A stretch of DNA of 64,000 bases from an uncultured Lachnospiraceae bacterium (GCA_910579465.1 CAJTUB010000008.1:1-64000), one strand, 5' to 3'. Shown: positions 17,561 through 26,547, counted from the first letter of the stretch. Translations and numbers: made by a program. The notes: generated by a model from the sequence alone, not told the origin.

Positions 17561-18937
17561 ATGACGATACGGTTGCCGGAAAAGTTTGAGAAAAGAATGC
17601 GGGAGATGCTCGCAGAGGAGTATGAAGCCTTTGCACAGGGATTTGCCGCAGAGCACGCCGCCGGACTGCGCGTCAACACGATGAAGCTTCCGGCAGAAGA
17701 GTTTGAAAAAATTGCGCCGGTGCCGGTGCGGAGGATTCCGTGGATTCACAACGGATTTTTTTATGACGCGGATGCGGTGCAGCCGGCAAAGCATCCGTAT
17801 TACTTTGCGGGGCTTTATTATATCCAGGAGCCGAGTGCAATGACACCGGCGGCGGTGCTTCCGGTCCGGCCGGGAGAGAGGGTGCTGGATTTGTGCGCGG
17901 CGCCGGGCGGGAAAAGTACCGAGCTTGCCGCAAGGCTTTGCGGGGAGGGCGTACTGGTTTCCAATGATATCAGCAATTCGCGCGCAAAGGCGCTGTTAAA
18001 GAATCTCGAGCTGTTCGGGACGAAAAACGCAGTCGTGCTCAGCGAAACCCCGGCAAGGCTTTCAGAGCGGTTTGCCGGGTATTTTGACAAGATACTCGTG
18101 GATGCGCCCTGCTCCGGCGAAGGAATGTTCCGGAAGAGTCCGGCAATTATGAAAAACTGGGAGCAGTACGGCGTGGAATACTATCAGAAGCTGCAGCGGG
18201 AGATTCTGCCGTTTGCAGTAAAGATGCTGCGGCCGGGCGGGATGCTGCTTTATTCGACCTGCACGTTTTCCCCGGAGGAGGACGAAGGAATGCTGGCATT
18301 TTTACTGCGGGAGTATCCGGAGCTTTCAATGGCAGAACCGCAGCTTTCCTACGAGGGCTTTGCCCCGGCAAGACCGGAGTGGGGGAACGGACCGGAGGAC
18401 ATCCGGAAGGCAATCCGCATCTGGCCGCACCGGATGGAGGGCGAAGGACATTTCGTGGCGCTGTTACAGAAGTCGGAAAAGGCAGAGGAGGCGCCGCAGT
18501 CTGCAGCGTGTGTGCGGGCAGCAAAGCTTTCGAGGGAGGCTGAGGAGTTTCTTGGCGGCTTAAAGCTTCCGCTTTCGTTCCACCGGATGATTGCGAGGGA
18601 GGAGCGGCTTTACTATCTGCCGGAGGGGCTGCCGGACCTTTCGGGGCTCCGGGTTCTGCGTTCGGGGCTTTTGCTTGGGGAAATGAAAAAGAACCGGTTT
18701 GAACCGAGCCAGGCGCTTGCCTGCGCCTTAAAGGCGGAAGAATATGGAAATTGCTATCATCTTTCCGCAGAGTCGGAGGAGGTAATCCGTTATCTGAAGT
18801 GTGAAACGATTTCTGCGAAGCAGTCGGTTGCGGACGGCTTTGTCCTGGTATGTGCAGACGGGTATCCGCTCGGCTGGGGGAAGGCTTCCCACGGTGAAAT
18901 CAAGAATAAATATCTGCCGGGGTGGCGGATGATGTAA
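17561..18937 (+). CDS. rRNA cytosine-C5 methyltransferase (NOL1/NOP2/Sun, RsmF-like)
   Basis: A 458-residue SAM-dependent RNA m5C methyltransferase. It shows RVNTMKLP at the N-terminal domain, SAM loop VLDLCAAPGGKSTELAA, the Asp loop VSNDISNSRAKALL, the release cysteine in DAPCSGEGMFRKSP and the catalytic cysteine in YSTCTFSPEEDEG. The C-terminal 150 residues are the extra PUA-like/RsmF-type domain, ending HLSAESEEVIRYL and GYPLGWGKASHGE. The target is probably 16S rRNA. Start ATG 17561 is set by GGAGGACGG; the 27-base longer frame starts at a TTG without a site. Confidence 0.9.
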   Translation: MTIRLPEKFEKRMREMLAEEYEAFAQGFAAEHAAGLRVNTMKLPAEEFEKIAPVPVRRIPWIHNGFFYDADAVQPAKHPYYFAGLYYIQEPSAMTPAAVLPVRPGERVLDLCAAPGGKSTELAARLCGEGVLVSNDISNSRAKALLKNLELFGTKNAVVLSETPARLSERFAGYFDKILVDAPCSGEGMFRKSPAIMKNWEQYGVEYYQKLQREILPFAVKMLRPGGMLLYSTCTFSPEEDEGMLAFLLREYPELSMAEPQLSYEGFAPARPEWGNGPEDIRKAIRIWPHRMEGEGHFVALLQKSEKAEEAPQSAACVRAAKLSREAEEFLGGLKLPLSFHRMIAREERLYYLPEGLPDLSGLRVLRSGLLLGEMKKNRFEPSQALACALKAEEYGNCYHLSAESEEVIRYLKCETISAKQSVADGFVLVCADGYPLGWGKASHGEIKNKYLPGWRMM

Positions 18938-18947
18938 GGAGGAAAGC

Positions 18948-19727
18948 ATGCGGTTAGATAAGCTTCTGGCGGAGCTGACCGGAATGACGCGTTCGAAAGC
19001 GAGGGAGGTCATACAGGGCGGCAGGGTCTGTGTGGACGGCGAAGTAAAAACGGTAATTGCGGAGCAGGTAAACGAGGATACTGTCTGCGTGACGCTGGAC
19101 GGACAGGCGCTTGTGTTCCATAAGTATGTTTATTATATGTTGAATAAGCCTGCCGGAACGGTTTCGGCAACGCAGGACCGGTCGGACAAAACCGTAGTCG
19201 GGCTTCTCTCAGAAGCGGACCGGAAGCGGAGGAACCTGTTCCCGGTGGGAAGGCTCGATAAGGATACGGAGGGGCTTTTGTTGATTACGGACGACGGGGC
19301 GCTTTCGCACCGGATGCTGTCGCCGAAAAGCCATGTGGATAAGCTTTATTTTGCAAAGCTCGCAAGGGAGATTACCGAGGAAGACATTGCCCTGTTTGCC
19401 TCCGGCATGAGGGTAGATGGGGAACTGACGGCGCTTCCGGCGGCGTTAAGAAAACTGACCCCTGAGGAGGCAGAGGAGTTTCTACCGGACGGAGGAGTTG
19501 CTGCCGCAGTTACGCTGCAGGAGGGGAAGTTCCATCAGGTAAAACGGATGTTTGCCGCTACAGGAAACGAGGTACTGTATTTAAAGCGTATGGCAGTGGG
19601 CGGTGTAAGGCTGGATAGAAGTCTTTCGCCCGGAGCGTACCGGGAGCTGACCAAAGAGGAGGTTTCCTGCTTAATGGCAGACGCCGGAATGCCGGAAGGA
19701 GAGATGAAAAGCGATGTTGACAAATAA
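18948..19727 (+). CDS. 16S rRNA pseudouridine synthase, RsuA family
   Basis: A 259-residue protein. Residues 1-60 are an S4 RNA-binding domain (MRLDKLLAELTGMTRSKARE). The synthase domain carries YYMLNKPAGTVSAT, the catalytic Asp in FPVGRLDKDTEGLLLIT, and KFHQVKRMFAATGNEV. RsuA makes pseudouridine in 16S rRNA (position 516 in E. coli numbering). RBS AAGGAGGAAAG. The 3' end overlaps the HAD gene by 14 bases, so translation is coupled. Confidence 0.92.
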   Translation: MRLDKLLAELTGMTRSKAREVIQGGRVCVDGEVKTVIAEQVNEDTVCVTLDGQALVFHKYVYYMLNKPAGTVSATQDRSDKTVVGLLSEADRKRRNLFPVGRLDKDTEGLLLITDDGALSHRMLSPKSHVDKLYFAKLAREITEEDIALFASGMRVDGELTALPAALRKLTPEEAEEFLPDGGVAAAVTLQEGKFHQVKRMFAATGNEVLYLKRMAVGGVRLDRSLSPGAYRELTKEEVSCLMADAGMPEGEMKSDVDK

Positions 19728-20361
19728 AAAGGCGGTTATTTTTGACCTCGACGGAACGGTAGTCGATTCTATGTGGATGTGGGAGGCAATCGATGTCGAA
19801 TATCTCGGAAGGTTCGGGATTGCGCTGCCGCCTGATTTACAGAAGAAGATTTCGGGTATGAGCTTTTCCGAAACGGCGGATTATTTCAAGCAGGAATTTT
19901 CGATTCCGGACAGTACGGAACAGATTAAGTCGGACTGGAACCGGATGGCAATGGAGAAGTACCGCACGGAGGTTACGTTAAAGCCCGGCGTGCTGGATTT
20001 TCTGAAAAAGCTGAAGGAGCGGGACATCCGGACCGGAATCGCAACAAGCAATTCCAAGGAGCTTGCGGCTGCGGTGTTAGAGTGCCGCGGGCTTCTGCCT
20101 TATTTTGACGAGATACATACGTCATGCGAGGTAGAGCATGGGAAGCCTGCGCCGGATATTTACCTGTTTGTGGCGGAATGCCTGAAAACGGCGCCGGCGG
20201 ATTGTCTGGTGTTTGAGGACATTTCCGAGGGAATCCGTGCAGGAAAGGCGGCAGGCATGACGGTATGCGGCGTCGAGGACGCATTTTCGGAGGGCTACCG
20301 GGAGGAAAAGAAGCGGCTTGCGGATTATTACATCGGAAGCTACGGGGAGATTGTCTGGTAA
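19714..20361 (+). CDS. HAD hydrolase, beta-phosphoglucomutase-like
   Basis: A 215-residue HAD-superfamily phosphatase. Motif I is IFDLDGTVVDSMW with both aspartates, motif II the Thr/Ser in GIATSNSKE, motif III the Lys of EHGKPAPDIYL, and motif IV VFEDISEGIRAGKAAG. The helical cap between motifs I and II puts it in the beta-PGM/phosphatase subgroup. The substrate cannot be read from sequence. The overlap with rsuA recurs in Firmicutes and suggests house-cleaning of a nucleotide or sugar phosphate. Confidence 0.88.
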   Translation: MLTNKKAVIFDLDGTVVDSMWMWEAIDVEYLGRFGIALPPDLQKKISGMSFSETADYFKQEFSIPDSTEQIKSDWNRMAMEKYRTEVTLKPGVLDFLKKLKERDIRTGIATSNSKELAAAVLECRGLLPYFDEIHTSCEVEHGKPAPDIYLFVAECLKTAPADCLVFEDISEGIRAGKAAGMTVCGVEDAFSEGYREEKKRLADYYIGSYGEIVW

Positions 20362-20373
20362 AAGGAGAGCGGA

Positions 20374-20952
20374 ATGAAGCGGAAGGAAAAATGCGAATAC
20401 GGCTATGTGAGGTCACAGAAGAAAAGGATGCTTTTCGGGGCGTTGCTTATGATTGCCATCGGTGTGGCGATTTTTATACTGGGACTTTTGCTGAATAAGT
20501 TTGAGAAAGCAAATGTGTTTACAATTATAGCAGTGCTGTTTGTGCTGCCGATGGCACGGTATCTGACGTCATGGATTGTCCTGCTTCCGTTCCGGACGCC
20601 GGAGGAGGCGCTGTATGAAAGGGTAAGGGAGCAGCTGCCGGAGGGCGCCGTCCTGCTTTCCGACTATGTATTTACATCAGGCGAGCGGGTGATGGGGCTG
20701 GCGTTTCTGGTGCTGACGGATAACGAGTATATCGGTCTTGGCGCAAGAAAGAATGAGAAGCTTCCGAAGATGAAGGAATACCTTTCGGATGCCTTAAAGA
20801 AGCGGGCGATTCCTGGAAAGTTCGTGCTGTGCGGGGAGGAAGAGGAGTTCTTTGCAAAGTTAAAGAAGGTTTCGGAAGTGAAAAGGACGAAGGAAGAGCG
20901 GCAGGAAGAGCGGCAGGAGCTTCTGGATTTCCTTCGCTCGCTCTCGGTATAG
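20374..20952 (+). CDS. Two-helix membrane protein, unknown function
   Basis: A 192-residue protein with a basic N-terminus (MKRKEKCEYGYVRSQKKRM) and two hydrophobic helices near residues 20-60 (LFGALLMIAIGVAIFILGLL; FTIIAVLFVLPMARYL). A cytoplasmic domain of about 120 residues follows, ending in a Lys/Glu-rich coiled segment. I do not know a name for the family; similar two-helix proteins occur next to pseudouridine synthase genes in Lachnospiraceae, from memory. It starts 12 bases after the HAD gene with AAAGGAGAGCGG. Confidence 0.65.
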   Translation: MKRKEKCEYGYVRSQKKRMLFGALLMIAIGVAIFILGLLLNKFEKANVFTIIAVLFVLPMARYLTSWIVLLPFRTPEEALYERVREQLPEGAVLLSDYVFTSGERVMGLAFLVLTDNEYIGLGARKNEKLPKMKEYLSDALKKRAIPGKFVLCGEEEEFFAKLKKVSEVKRTKEERQEERQELLDFLRSLSV

Positions 20953-20977
20953 AGGGTAAAGGCAGGGACAAACGGAC

Positions 20978-21991
20978 ATGAGAAAGATTACGGTAACGAA
21001 AAACGAAGCCGGGCAGAGGCTTTTAAAGCTGCTTGCCAAGTATCTGGATACGGCGCCGCAGGGGTTTCTTCACAAGATGCTGCGGAAGAAAAATATTACG
21101 TTAAACGGGAAAAAGGCGGACGGCTCGGAGCAGCTTACCGAAGCGGACGAGGTCTGCCTGTTTTTGTCGGAGGAAACGATTCTTTCCTTCCAGAGCAGGA
21201 CAGGGCAGCGGACGGATAATGAAAACGGACGTGCAAAAGCGTTTACAGCGCTCCAGGTGCTTTATGAGGATGAAGACATCCTGCTGCTCAATAAGCCTGC
21301 GGGGGTTTTATCACAGAAGGCGGAGGCTTCCGATGTTTCGGCAAATGAATGGCTGATTTCCTACCTGTTAGAGAAGGGAGCGCTTACCGAAGCGGAGCTG
21401 CAGACCTTCCGTCCGGCGGTATGTAACCGTCTGGACCGGAATACGAGCGGGATCCTGACCGCAGGAAAAAGCCTCGCCGGGTTGCAGACGCTCTCACGTC
21501 TCCTAAAGGAGCGGAGTCTTTGCAAGGAGTATTACTGTATCGTCTGCGGCAGGGTGGAGCAGGGCGGCAGGATAGAGGACTTTCTGGCAAAGGATGAGAA
21601 AACGAACCGGGTGACGGTGACGAGGACCAGAGAGTCGGAGGAGGCTGCCCCCGTGGTCACGGAATATATGCCGATAAGCAGGACAGGACAGTATACGCTG
21701 CTCCGGGTGCATCTGATTACGGGAAAGACGCATCAGATCAGGGCACAGCTTGCCGCAGCGGGACATCCGCTGCTTGGCGACGGGAAATACGGGGATGCCG
21801 GGACAAACCGTGCCATGCGGGAGAGGTTCAGTCTGAAGCATCATCTGCTTCATGCGGCGTATCTTGCGTTTCCGGAGGAAATGGATGCCTGTCCGCAGCT
21901 TGCAGGAAAGGAGTTTTTTGCTCCGGTGCCTGCACTGTTTGAAAGGGTTGCAAGAGAGCTTGGCGTGTATACGGAGGAGCTGTCTGTCTGA
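20978..21991 (+). CDS. RluA-family pseudouridine synthase
   Basis: A 337-residue protein with an S4-like N-terminal domain (LLKLLAKYLDTAPQGFLHKM, KNITLNGKKADG) and the RluA catalytic domain: DILLLNKPAGVLSQKA, the catalytic Asp in VCNRLDRNTSGILTAG, and THQIRAQLAAAGHPLLGDGK. It isomerises uridines in 23S rRNA (RluC/RluD type), with the exact site unknown. It is the second pseudouridine synthase gene in 3 kb. The ribosome site is weak (GGCAGGGAC). Confidence 0.92.
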   Translation: MRKITVTKNEAGQRLLKLLAKYLDTAPQGFLHKMLRKKNITLNGKKADGSEQLTEADEVCLFLSEETILSFQSRTGQRTDNENGRAKAFTALQVLYEDEDILLLNKPAGVLSQKAEASDVSANEWLISYLLEKGALTEAELQTFRPAVCNRLDRNTSGILTAGKSLAGLQTLSRLLKERSLCKEYYCIVCGRVEQGGRIEDFLAKDEKTNRVTVTRTRESEEAAPVVTEYMPISRTGQYTLLRVHLITGKTHQIRAQLAAAGHPLLGDGKYGDAGTNRAMRERFSLKHHLLHAAYLAFPEEMDACPQLAGKEFFAPVPALFERVARELGVYTEELSV

Positions 21992-22102
21992 GTTCTTGCA
22001 TTTTGCATGTACCGTTGTCTCCTGCTGCGCGGCAGCCGGGACTTTTGGAACGTCGTTCAGATATACGGATGTTCAGGGCTGTCTGCCTGGAAAGGAGGAA
22101 AT

Positions 22103-22639
22103 ATGGGCGAGTGGAATTCGAGAGGACTGCGCGGCTCGGCGTTTGAGGAGCTGATTAACCTGACAAACGAGAGATACCGTGAGCTGGGGCTTGCCTTAAT
22201 CCAGAAGGTGCCGACGCCGATTACGCCGATTGAAATTGAGAAGCGCTCAAGACATATTACGCTTGCCTATTTTGATAAAAAAAGTACCGTGGACTATATC
22301 GGCGCGGTACAGGGGGTCCCGGTCTGCTTCGATGCCAAGGAGTGCGCCGGGGATACGTTCCCGATGCAGAACGTGCATCCGCACCAGATGGCTTTCATGG
22401 AGGAGTTCGAACGGCAGCAGGGAGTTGCGTTCCTGCTGGTCTCCTATACGCAGAAGGAATTGTATTATTATCTGCGCTTTGAGAAGCTGAAGGAGTTCTA
22501 CGAAAGGTCCTTAAACGGCGGCAGGAAGAGCTTCCGCTTTGAGGAAACGGAAGCCGGGTTTTTCCTGCCGAAGGTAAACGGGATTTTTGTACCGTATCTG
22601 AACGGGCTGCAGAAGGATTTGGAAATAAGGGAATCGTGA
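22103..22639 (+). CDS. recU: Holliday junction resolvase RecU
   Basis: A 178-residue RecU-type nuclease for resolving recombination junctions. The N-terminus GRGLRG-like start appears here as NSRGLRGSAFEELINLTN. The central PD-(D/E)XK core reads KSTVDYIGAV followed by FDAKECAGDTF, then HPHQMAFMEEFERQQGVAFLLVSY. Length fits Bacillus RecU (about 200). ATG 22103 sits behind a strong AAAGGAGGAAAT; the frame could extend to 22007, but without a ribosome site. RecU is usually next to a penicillin-binding protein gene; here the neighbour is RluA. Confidence 0.88.
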   Translation: MGEWNSRGLRGSAFEELINLTNERYRELGLALIQKVPTPITPIEIEKRSRHITLAYFDKKSTVDYIGAVQGVPVCFDAKECAGDTFPMQNVHPHQMAFMEEFERQQGVAFLLVSYTQKELYYYLRFEKLKEFYERSLNGGRKSFRFEETEAGFFLPKVNGIFVPYLNGLQKDLEIRES

Positions 22640-22756
22640 AAAAACAAGGTTTTGGTGTCTACAGGATACTTGGAATCTTAAAGCATTATTCCTGCGGAGA
22701 CTCATCTCTGTCACATAGACATGCGATAGAATGCCGGAAATACTCGACATACTCAG

Positions 22757-22785
22757 CAAGTTTGCGGAACTCATCCGCAAACTTG
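22757..22785 (-). terminator. Perfect 12-bp hairpin after the collagen gene
   Basis: CAAGTTTGCGGA, loop ACTCA, TCCGCAAACTTG. It lies about 70 bases beyond the stop of the reverse-strand collagen-like gene and 120 beyond recU. There is no T-run on either side, so it may be an RNA-stabilising stem or a factor-dependent stop rather than an intrinsic terminator. The rest of 22640-22853 shows nothing else. Confidence 0.4.
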
Positions 22786-22853
22786 AACTTGATGCTATTG
22801 GACAACACTGTTTGAGTGCCTGTTTGAGCGCCAGGTGATAAAGCGATTGGAGA

Positions 22854-23447
22854 TTAAGCAATCCGCTGTAATAGAATAGCGGCATGATTAACAGCCTGAT
22901 TATCAATTCCTGTTCCAGCCAGATAATCCTTGCTAGAGGACTTGTTGCGCAGCGTAACGGTTGAGCCTGCGGTAATTGAGGTGATGAACATGCCCGTCAA
23001 TTCCGTGCGTTCCGTATTTGCAAGTTCGTTGGAATAAACTCCGAAAAATGACAGCGGATTTTCTACGCCGTTAATAGCTACGGCGTAGGAAACATTCAGT
23101 AATCCGGAAGCAGGACGGATTAGTAAGGAGTAATCGATCCGGTAGACACCTTCTGTGTTTACGATAATCTCCGCCGTATTGGGTATAAAGGAAAAATCGC
23201 CGGACTGAAATGCAAGCAGAAAACGGACATCATCATCCGGGGCGACATCCTGGAAGCCTCCCTGCATAACAGCATTAAAATAGGACGGCTGCACGCCGGG
23301 ACCCATTGGTCCTTGCGGTCCAGGCTCGCCCTGGGGACCGGGTTCACCCTGAGGACCCATTGGCCCTTGCGGTCCAGGCTTACCCTGGGGACCGGCAGGT
23401 CCTCTGCGGCAGCAATTGCAGCAAAATCTATGTTGAATATTATTCAT
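22854..23447 (-). CDS. Collagen-like exosporium/surface protein (BclA-like)
   Basis: A 197-residue protein. After a Cys-rich start (MNNIQHRFCCNCCRRG) comes a short collagen region of about 12 Gly-X-Y triplets (GPAGPQGKPGPQGPMG and onward). A 140-residue C-terminal domain follows, of the BclA/C1q-like jelly-roll type: strands such as EGVYRIDYSLLIRP, VSYAVAINGVEN, and GSTVTLRNKSS. Such proteins trimerise and decorate the exosporium or cell surface. There is no classical signal peptide, which suits mother-cell-made exosporium proteins. It is the only reverse-strand gene in a 40-kb forward run and is followed by the 22757 hairpin. RBS AAAGGAAT. Confidence 0.85.
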   Translation of the reverse strand: MNNIQHRFCCNCCRRGPAGPQGKPGPQGPMGPQGEPGPQGEPGPQGPMGPGVQPSYFNAVMQGGFQDVAPDDDVRFLLAFQSGDFSFIPNTAEIIVNTEGVYRIDYSLLIRPASGLLNVSYAVAINGVENPLSFFGVYSNELANTERTELTGMFITSITAGSTVTLRNKSSSKDYLAGTGIDNQAVNHAAILLQRIA

Positions 23448-23761
23448 TTTTCATATTCCTTTCAGAATAGAGCAGAGTCTTTTTTTCATTTTATGAATAT
23501 AATTGTCAGTTGTGCAAGGGAATAAAAAATGCAGTAACTTAATCCAAGCCGTAAAGCTACAAGGGAGGGATGGCTGGATGCTGCTCCCGGCTTGCACAAG
23601 AAATTTAAGGTACAAAGAATTTGACAAAATTTTCCTTACATGATAAGATACAAATAGAATACAGAGATTGTAGTTCTTGGGTAAAAGTATTTTCAGGGTA
23701 CCTTGAAAACAGAATAAGGGTTTTGTTATGGAACCCTTTCTGGCAGGGATCGGAGGAAACT
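23448..23761. promoter_or_regulatory. Divergent control region between collagen and protease genes
   Basis: The forward promoter for the protease is TTGACA 23621-23626, 17 bases, TAAGAT 23644-23649, leaving a leader of about 105 bases. On the reverse strand upstream of the collagen gene, an AC and a CATAAAATG element are 16 bases apart, close to a sigma-K promoter (AC, then CATAnnnTA). A sigma-A reading with TTGCAC/ATAAAA is also possible. Nothing else was seen in the middle. Confidence 0.5.
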
Positions 23762-24991
23762 ATGGAAAAAAAGTTAAAAGTTCTAATCGTATTTCTAGTC
23801 GTTTCTATGTCATTTTTCTTTGCAGGCGTCTCTACTGCATATGCGCAGGAGGCGGCAGATATTCCAACAATGCTTCCAGATGGGAAGACAGAGGAGTTTT
23901 ACAGGACACAGGCAGAAAGTGTACGGCAGTATAACCAGCTGTTGGACGGCTTTCGCTCCCGGAGCCGGAGCACCTCCCAAGCGGCAGTATATGATGAATG
24001 CTTCGGGGGCGCATACCTGGCTGATAACGGGGAGCTGGTTGTTTTACTGACCGGCAATATCGATACCAAACGCGCCCAGGTTCAGGAGTATACGGTTAAT
24101 CCGGAGATTATGATAAAGGCGTGCCGGTACTCGTATGATGAGTTAAACCGTGTTATGTCTGTTATGAATGAGAATCTTGGAGAATTGCGGGATAGGGGTA
24201 TAAACATCAGTAGTATGTATACTGACATTATGAATAACTGTGTTGTAATCAAACTGCGCGGTGCCGAAGGGGACGCAGAGGCAGAAATCCGGAAGCTGGT
24301 AGATACCGGTTGTATCGTGTTCCAGACCACAGACGAGGTCATTGAATATCAGGAGGACGATTCGCAGCCGGATATGAAGGGCGGCTACGCTCTGCATAAT
24401 GTTGACAGAGGGAAAAACGCTACCTTGGGCTTTTGCGCGACACGGAACGGGAAAAAGGGCTATGTGACTGCCGGGCATTTCTGCCCGAGTATCGGACAGC
24501 AGGTCAGCTATAACGGGACGGTCATCGGTACAGTGAAGCAGTCTGGTTATTACCCGAATACCTATGCGGACGCTGCCTTTATTGAGTCGAACGGGGCAGC
24601 AAACCCGACCAACATGATTATGGGCTATCAGTGCTTTTCTGCCTCAACCTATGAATATCCGCAGAATACCAGTATACTGATGTACGGAATCGCAAGCGGG
24701 CTGCAGCAGGGGACGATTTATTCCTACAATTATACGTATGTTCCATATACACCGGGGGAGTATACATCAACAGACCATGTTTTGGCGACCTATACCTCTC
24801 AAAATAGTGACAGCGGTGGACCGGTTTTTTTCTATGAAGGGAATTATGGTGGACAGAGTGCTTGTAGTTTGCTTGGAGTTCACAGTGCAAAAGCAAGAAT
24901 AGAAGATTCTCCGGGAAATAAGTGTAGTTCAAGTTTTGCAAAGTATGGTAATATCGCAACAATGTTAAATGTAACAGCAATTACAGAGTAG
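23762..24991 (+). CDS. Secreted trypsin-like serine protease (S1, streptogrisin-like)
   Basis: A 409-residue exported protease. A signal peptide (MEKKLKVLIVFLVVSMSFFF, cleavage after about AYA at 30) is followed by a pro-region of some 170 residues and then the chymotrypsin fold. The triad can be read as His in KGYVTAGHFCPS (about 239), Asp in YADAAFIES (about 270) and Ser in SQNSDSGGPVFFYEG (about 351). The TAGH/DSGGP context and pro-region resemble alpha-lytic/streptogrisin proteases that self-cleave their pro-part. Start ATG 23762 is fixed by GGAGGAAAC; the upstream frame from 23621 overlaps the promoter. Two lipoprotein paralogues follow within 800 bases. Confidence 0.88.
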   Translation: MEKKLKVLIVFLVVSMSFFFAGVSTAYAQEAADIPTMLPDGKTEEFYRTQAESVRQYNQLLDGFRSRSRSTSQAAVYDECFGGAYLADNGELVVLLTGNIDTKRAQVQEYTVNPEIMIKACRYSYDELNRVMSVMNENLGELRDRGINISSMYTDIMNNCVVIKLRGAEGDAEAEIRKLVDTGCIVFQTTDEVIEYQEDDSQPDMKGGYALHNVDRGKNATLGFCATRNGKKGYVTAGHFCPSIGQQVSYNGTVIGTVKQSGYYPNTYADAAFIESNGAANPTNMIMGYQCFSASTYEYPQNTSILMYGIASGLQQGTIYSYNYTYVPYTPGEYTSTDHVLATYTSQNSDSGGPVFFYEGNYGGQSACSLLGVHSAKARIEDSPGNKCSSSFAKYGNIATMLNVTAITE

Positions 24992-25048
24992 TTTACTGTT
25001 TGGAAGGGGTTCCATAATTTAATAAAAAAGTTATAGGAGGAGAAAACG

Positions 25049-25744
25049 ATGAAACCTTATTATCAGAAGCAAAAAGTACGCAAAAGTTTTAGGAGATGTA
25101 AGGGAACTATAGGGATGCTTCTGCTTAGCGCTTTACTGTGTTCCGGAGCCTGTGGCAAAGGTGACAGTACAGAAAAAGTGACAGGGACCCCGGCAGGAAC
25201 AGAGACGCCGACGCCGACAGAAAAACCAAAAAACTGGATTGTCCGGATGTTAGAGGACGGGCGGACGGAACTCAGCAGACCGCTCATTAATGAGAATACT
25301 TTACTGCCGGTCAGCGCAAGCAAAACAGTCCGGCTTGGAGATTTCGAGTATACCGTAACCGTGCCGCAGACGCTTTTCCGGCGGCAGGAACTGGAGGATG
25401 GTACTGCTGTGATTGAAATGGAGTGTACCCTGCGGTATGTGGGAGAAAAGGAGAGCGTCGAAATTTCCTATGGACATACCATTGCCATTGGATATCTTTT
25501 ATATCCTTCCGATAAAGGAATCGGCGGAGGCGGATATAGTGAATTGAGCGTTGCTACATTGAAGAAAGGGGAGGAATTGTCCTCTGTGATAGGAGGAAGC
25601 AAGTTTTCAAAGGAAGCGGCGTCTGTAGGTACCGGAGTGATTGCTGCGGAGGTGGATTTTAATGTTCTGGATGAAAACAGAGAGGAAACCGGGGAATTTT
25701 GGAGATATCTTCTTGCAATTCCTTATGACGTTGTAGAGGAATAG
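25049..25744 (+). CDS. Lipoprotein, paralogue A
   Basis: A 231-residue exported protein. A basic N-terminus and hydrophobic core lead to the lipobox LLCSGAC, followed by a Thr/Pro/Glu linker (GTPAGTETPTPTE). The 150-residue outer domain begins NWIVRMLEDGRTELS and has beta-rich stretches (KTVRLGDFEYTVTVPQTLFR; LRYVGEKESVEIS), ending LLAIPYDVVEE. No known family is recognised; the layout resembles DUF4352/DUF5067-type immunoglobulin-like domains. It stands 57 bases after the protease stop with RBS TAGGAGGAG, and its neighbour is a tandem duplicate. Confidence 0.7.
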   Translation: MKPYYQKQKVRKSFRRCKGTIGMLLLSALLCSGACGKGDSTEKVTGTPAGTETPTPTEKPKNWIVRMLEDGRTELSRPLINENTLLPVSASKTVRLGDFEYTVTVPQTLFRRQELEDGTAVIEMECTLRYVGEKESVEISYGHTIAIGYLLYPSDKGIGGGGYSELSVATLKKGEELSSVIGGSKFSKEAASVGTGVIAAEVDFNVLDENREETGEFWRYLLAIPYDVVEE

Positions 25745-25803
25745 AAGTAACCCGGTTCCGGAAGGACTTTATGGCTTAGGAAAGAGTATAGGAGGAGAAA
25801 ATA

Positions 25804-26508
25804 ATGAGGCAGTATCAGCAGCAACAAAATCGAAAAAGAATTCCTGGGCGGTTCAGGGGCGTTATGTGCCTGCTTTTGCTTAGTGTTATGCTGTGCTCCG
25901 GAGCCTGTAGCAAAGGAGGCAATGCGGAGAACGTAACGGGGACTCCGGCAGGAACGGAGACACCGACGCCGACAGAAGCGCCAAAAAACTGGTTCAGCCA
26001 GATGTTAGCCGATAGGCGGACGGAACTTAGTAAGCCAGTTGAGGGTTTGGATGGAATAAATCCCTGGCTGCCGGTCAGCGCAAGAAAAACAGTCCGGCTC
26101 GGAGATTTTGAGTATACTGTAACCGTGCCGCAGACGCTTTTCCGGTTACAGGATTTGCAGGATGGTACGTCGGCTCTTGAGATAACGTCCGTACTGCGGT
26201 ATGCAGGTGAGAAGGAGAGCATTACGATTGCCCATGGAGATATGATTTTTATGGGTGGAGTGGTAGAACCTTCCGGAAAGGTGGACGGCGGTGGCAGACA
26301 AGATGTGGAGGAGCATACTACATTGCAAAAGGGAGAGGAGATTTTCTTTACAAAGGTGTATGACAAATTTTCAAGGGAAGTCAGCTCTGCAGGGGTCGGA
26401 ATCATTGAAGCAAGTGTAGAGTTTACTGTTTTAGATGAAAATGAGAAAAGGACAGGAGAGTCCTGGGAATACCTTCTTGCAATTCCGTATGACGTTGTAG
26501 AGGAATAA
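25804..26508 (+). CDS. Lipoprotein, paralogue B
   Basis: A 234-residue tandem paralogue of the preceding gene, with the same lipobox (MLCSGAC), the same Thr/Pro linker, the shared core KTVRLGDFEYTVTVPQTLFR and the identical tail LLAIPYDVVEE. The divergent part lies in the middle, where this copy has a four-residue insertion (GLDG) and a different loop around residue 155-180. The duplication is fairly recent in the linker and ends but diversified inside, which fits a surface-exposed role. RBS TAGGAGGAG, 59 bases after its partner. Confidence 0.7.
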   Translation: MRQYQQQQNRKRIPGRFRGVMCLLLLSVMLCSGACSKGGNAENVTGTPAGTETPTPTEAPKNWFSQMLADRRTELSKPVEGLDGINPWLPVSARKTVRLGDFEYTVTVPQTLFRLQDLQDGTSALEITSVLRYAGEKESITIAHGDMIFMGGVVEPSGKVDGGGRQDVEEHTTLQKGEEIFFTKVYDKFSREVSSAGVGIIEASVEFTVLDENEKRTGESWEYLLAIPYDVVEE

Positions 26509-26547
26509 AATATATTTCAGGCCATGGAAAACTCCAAAATTGAATTC

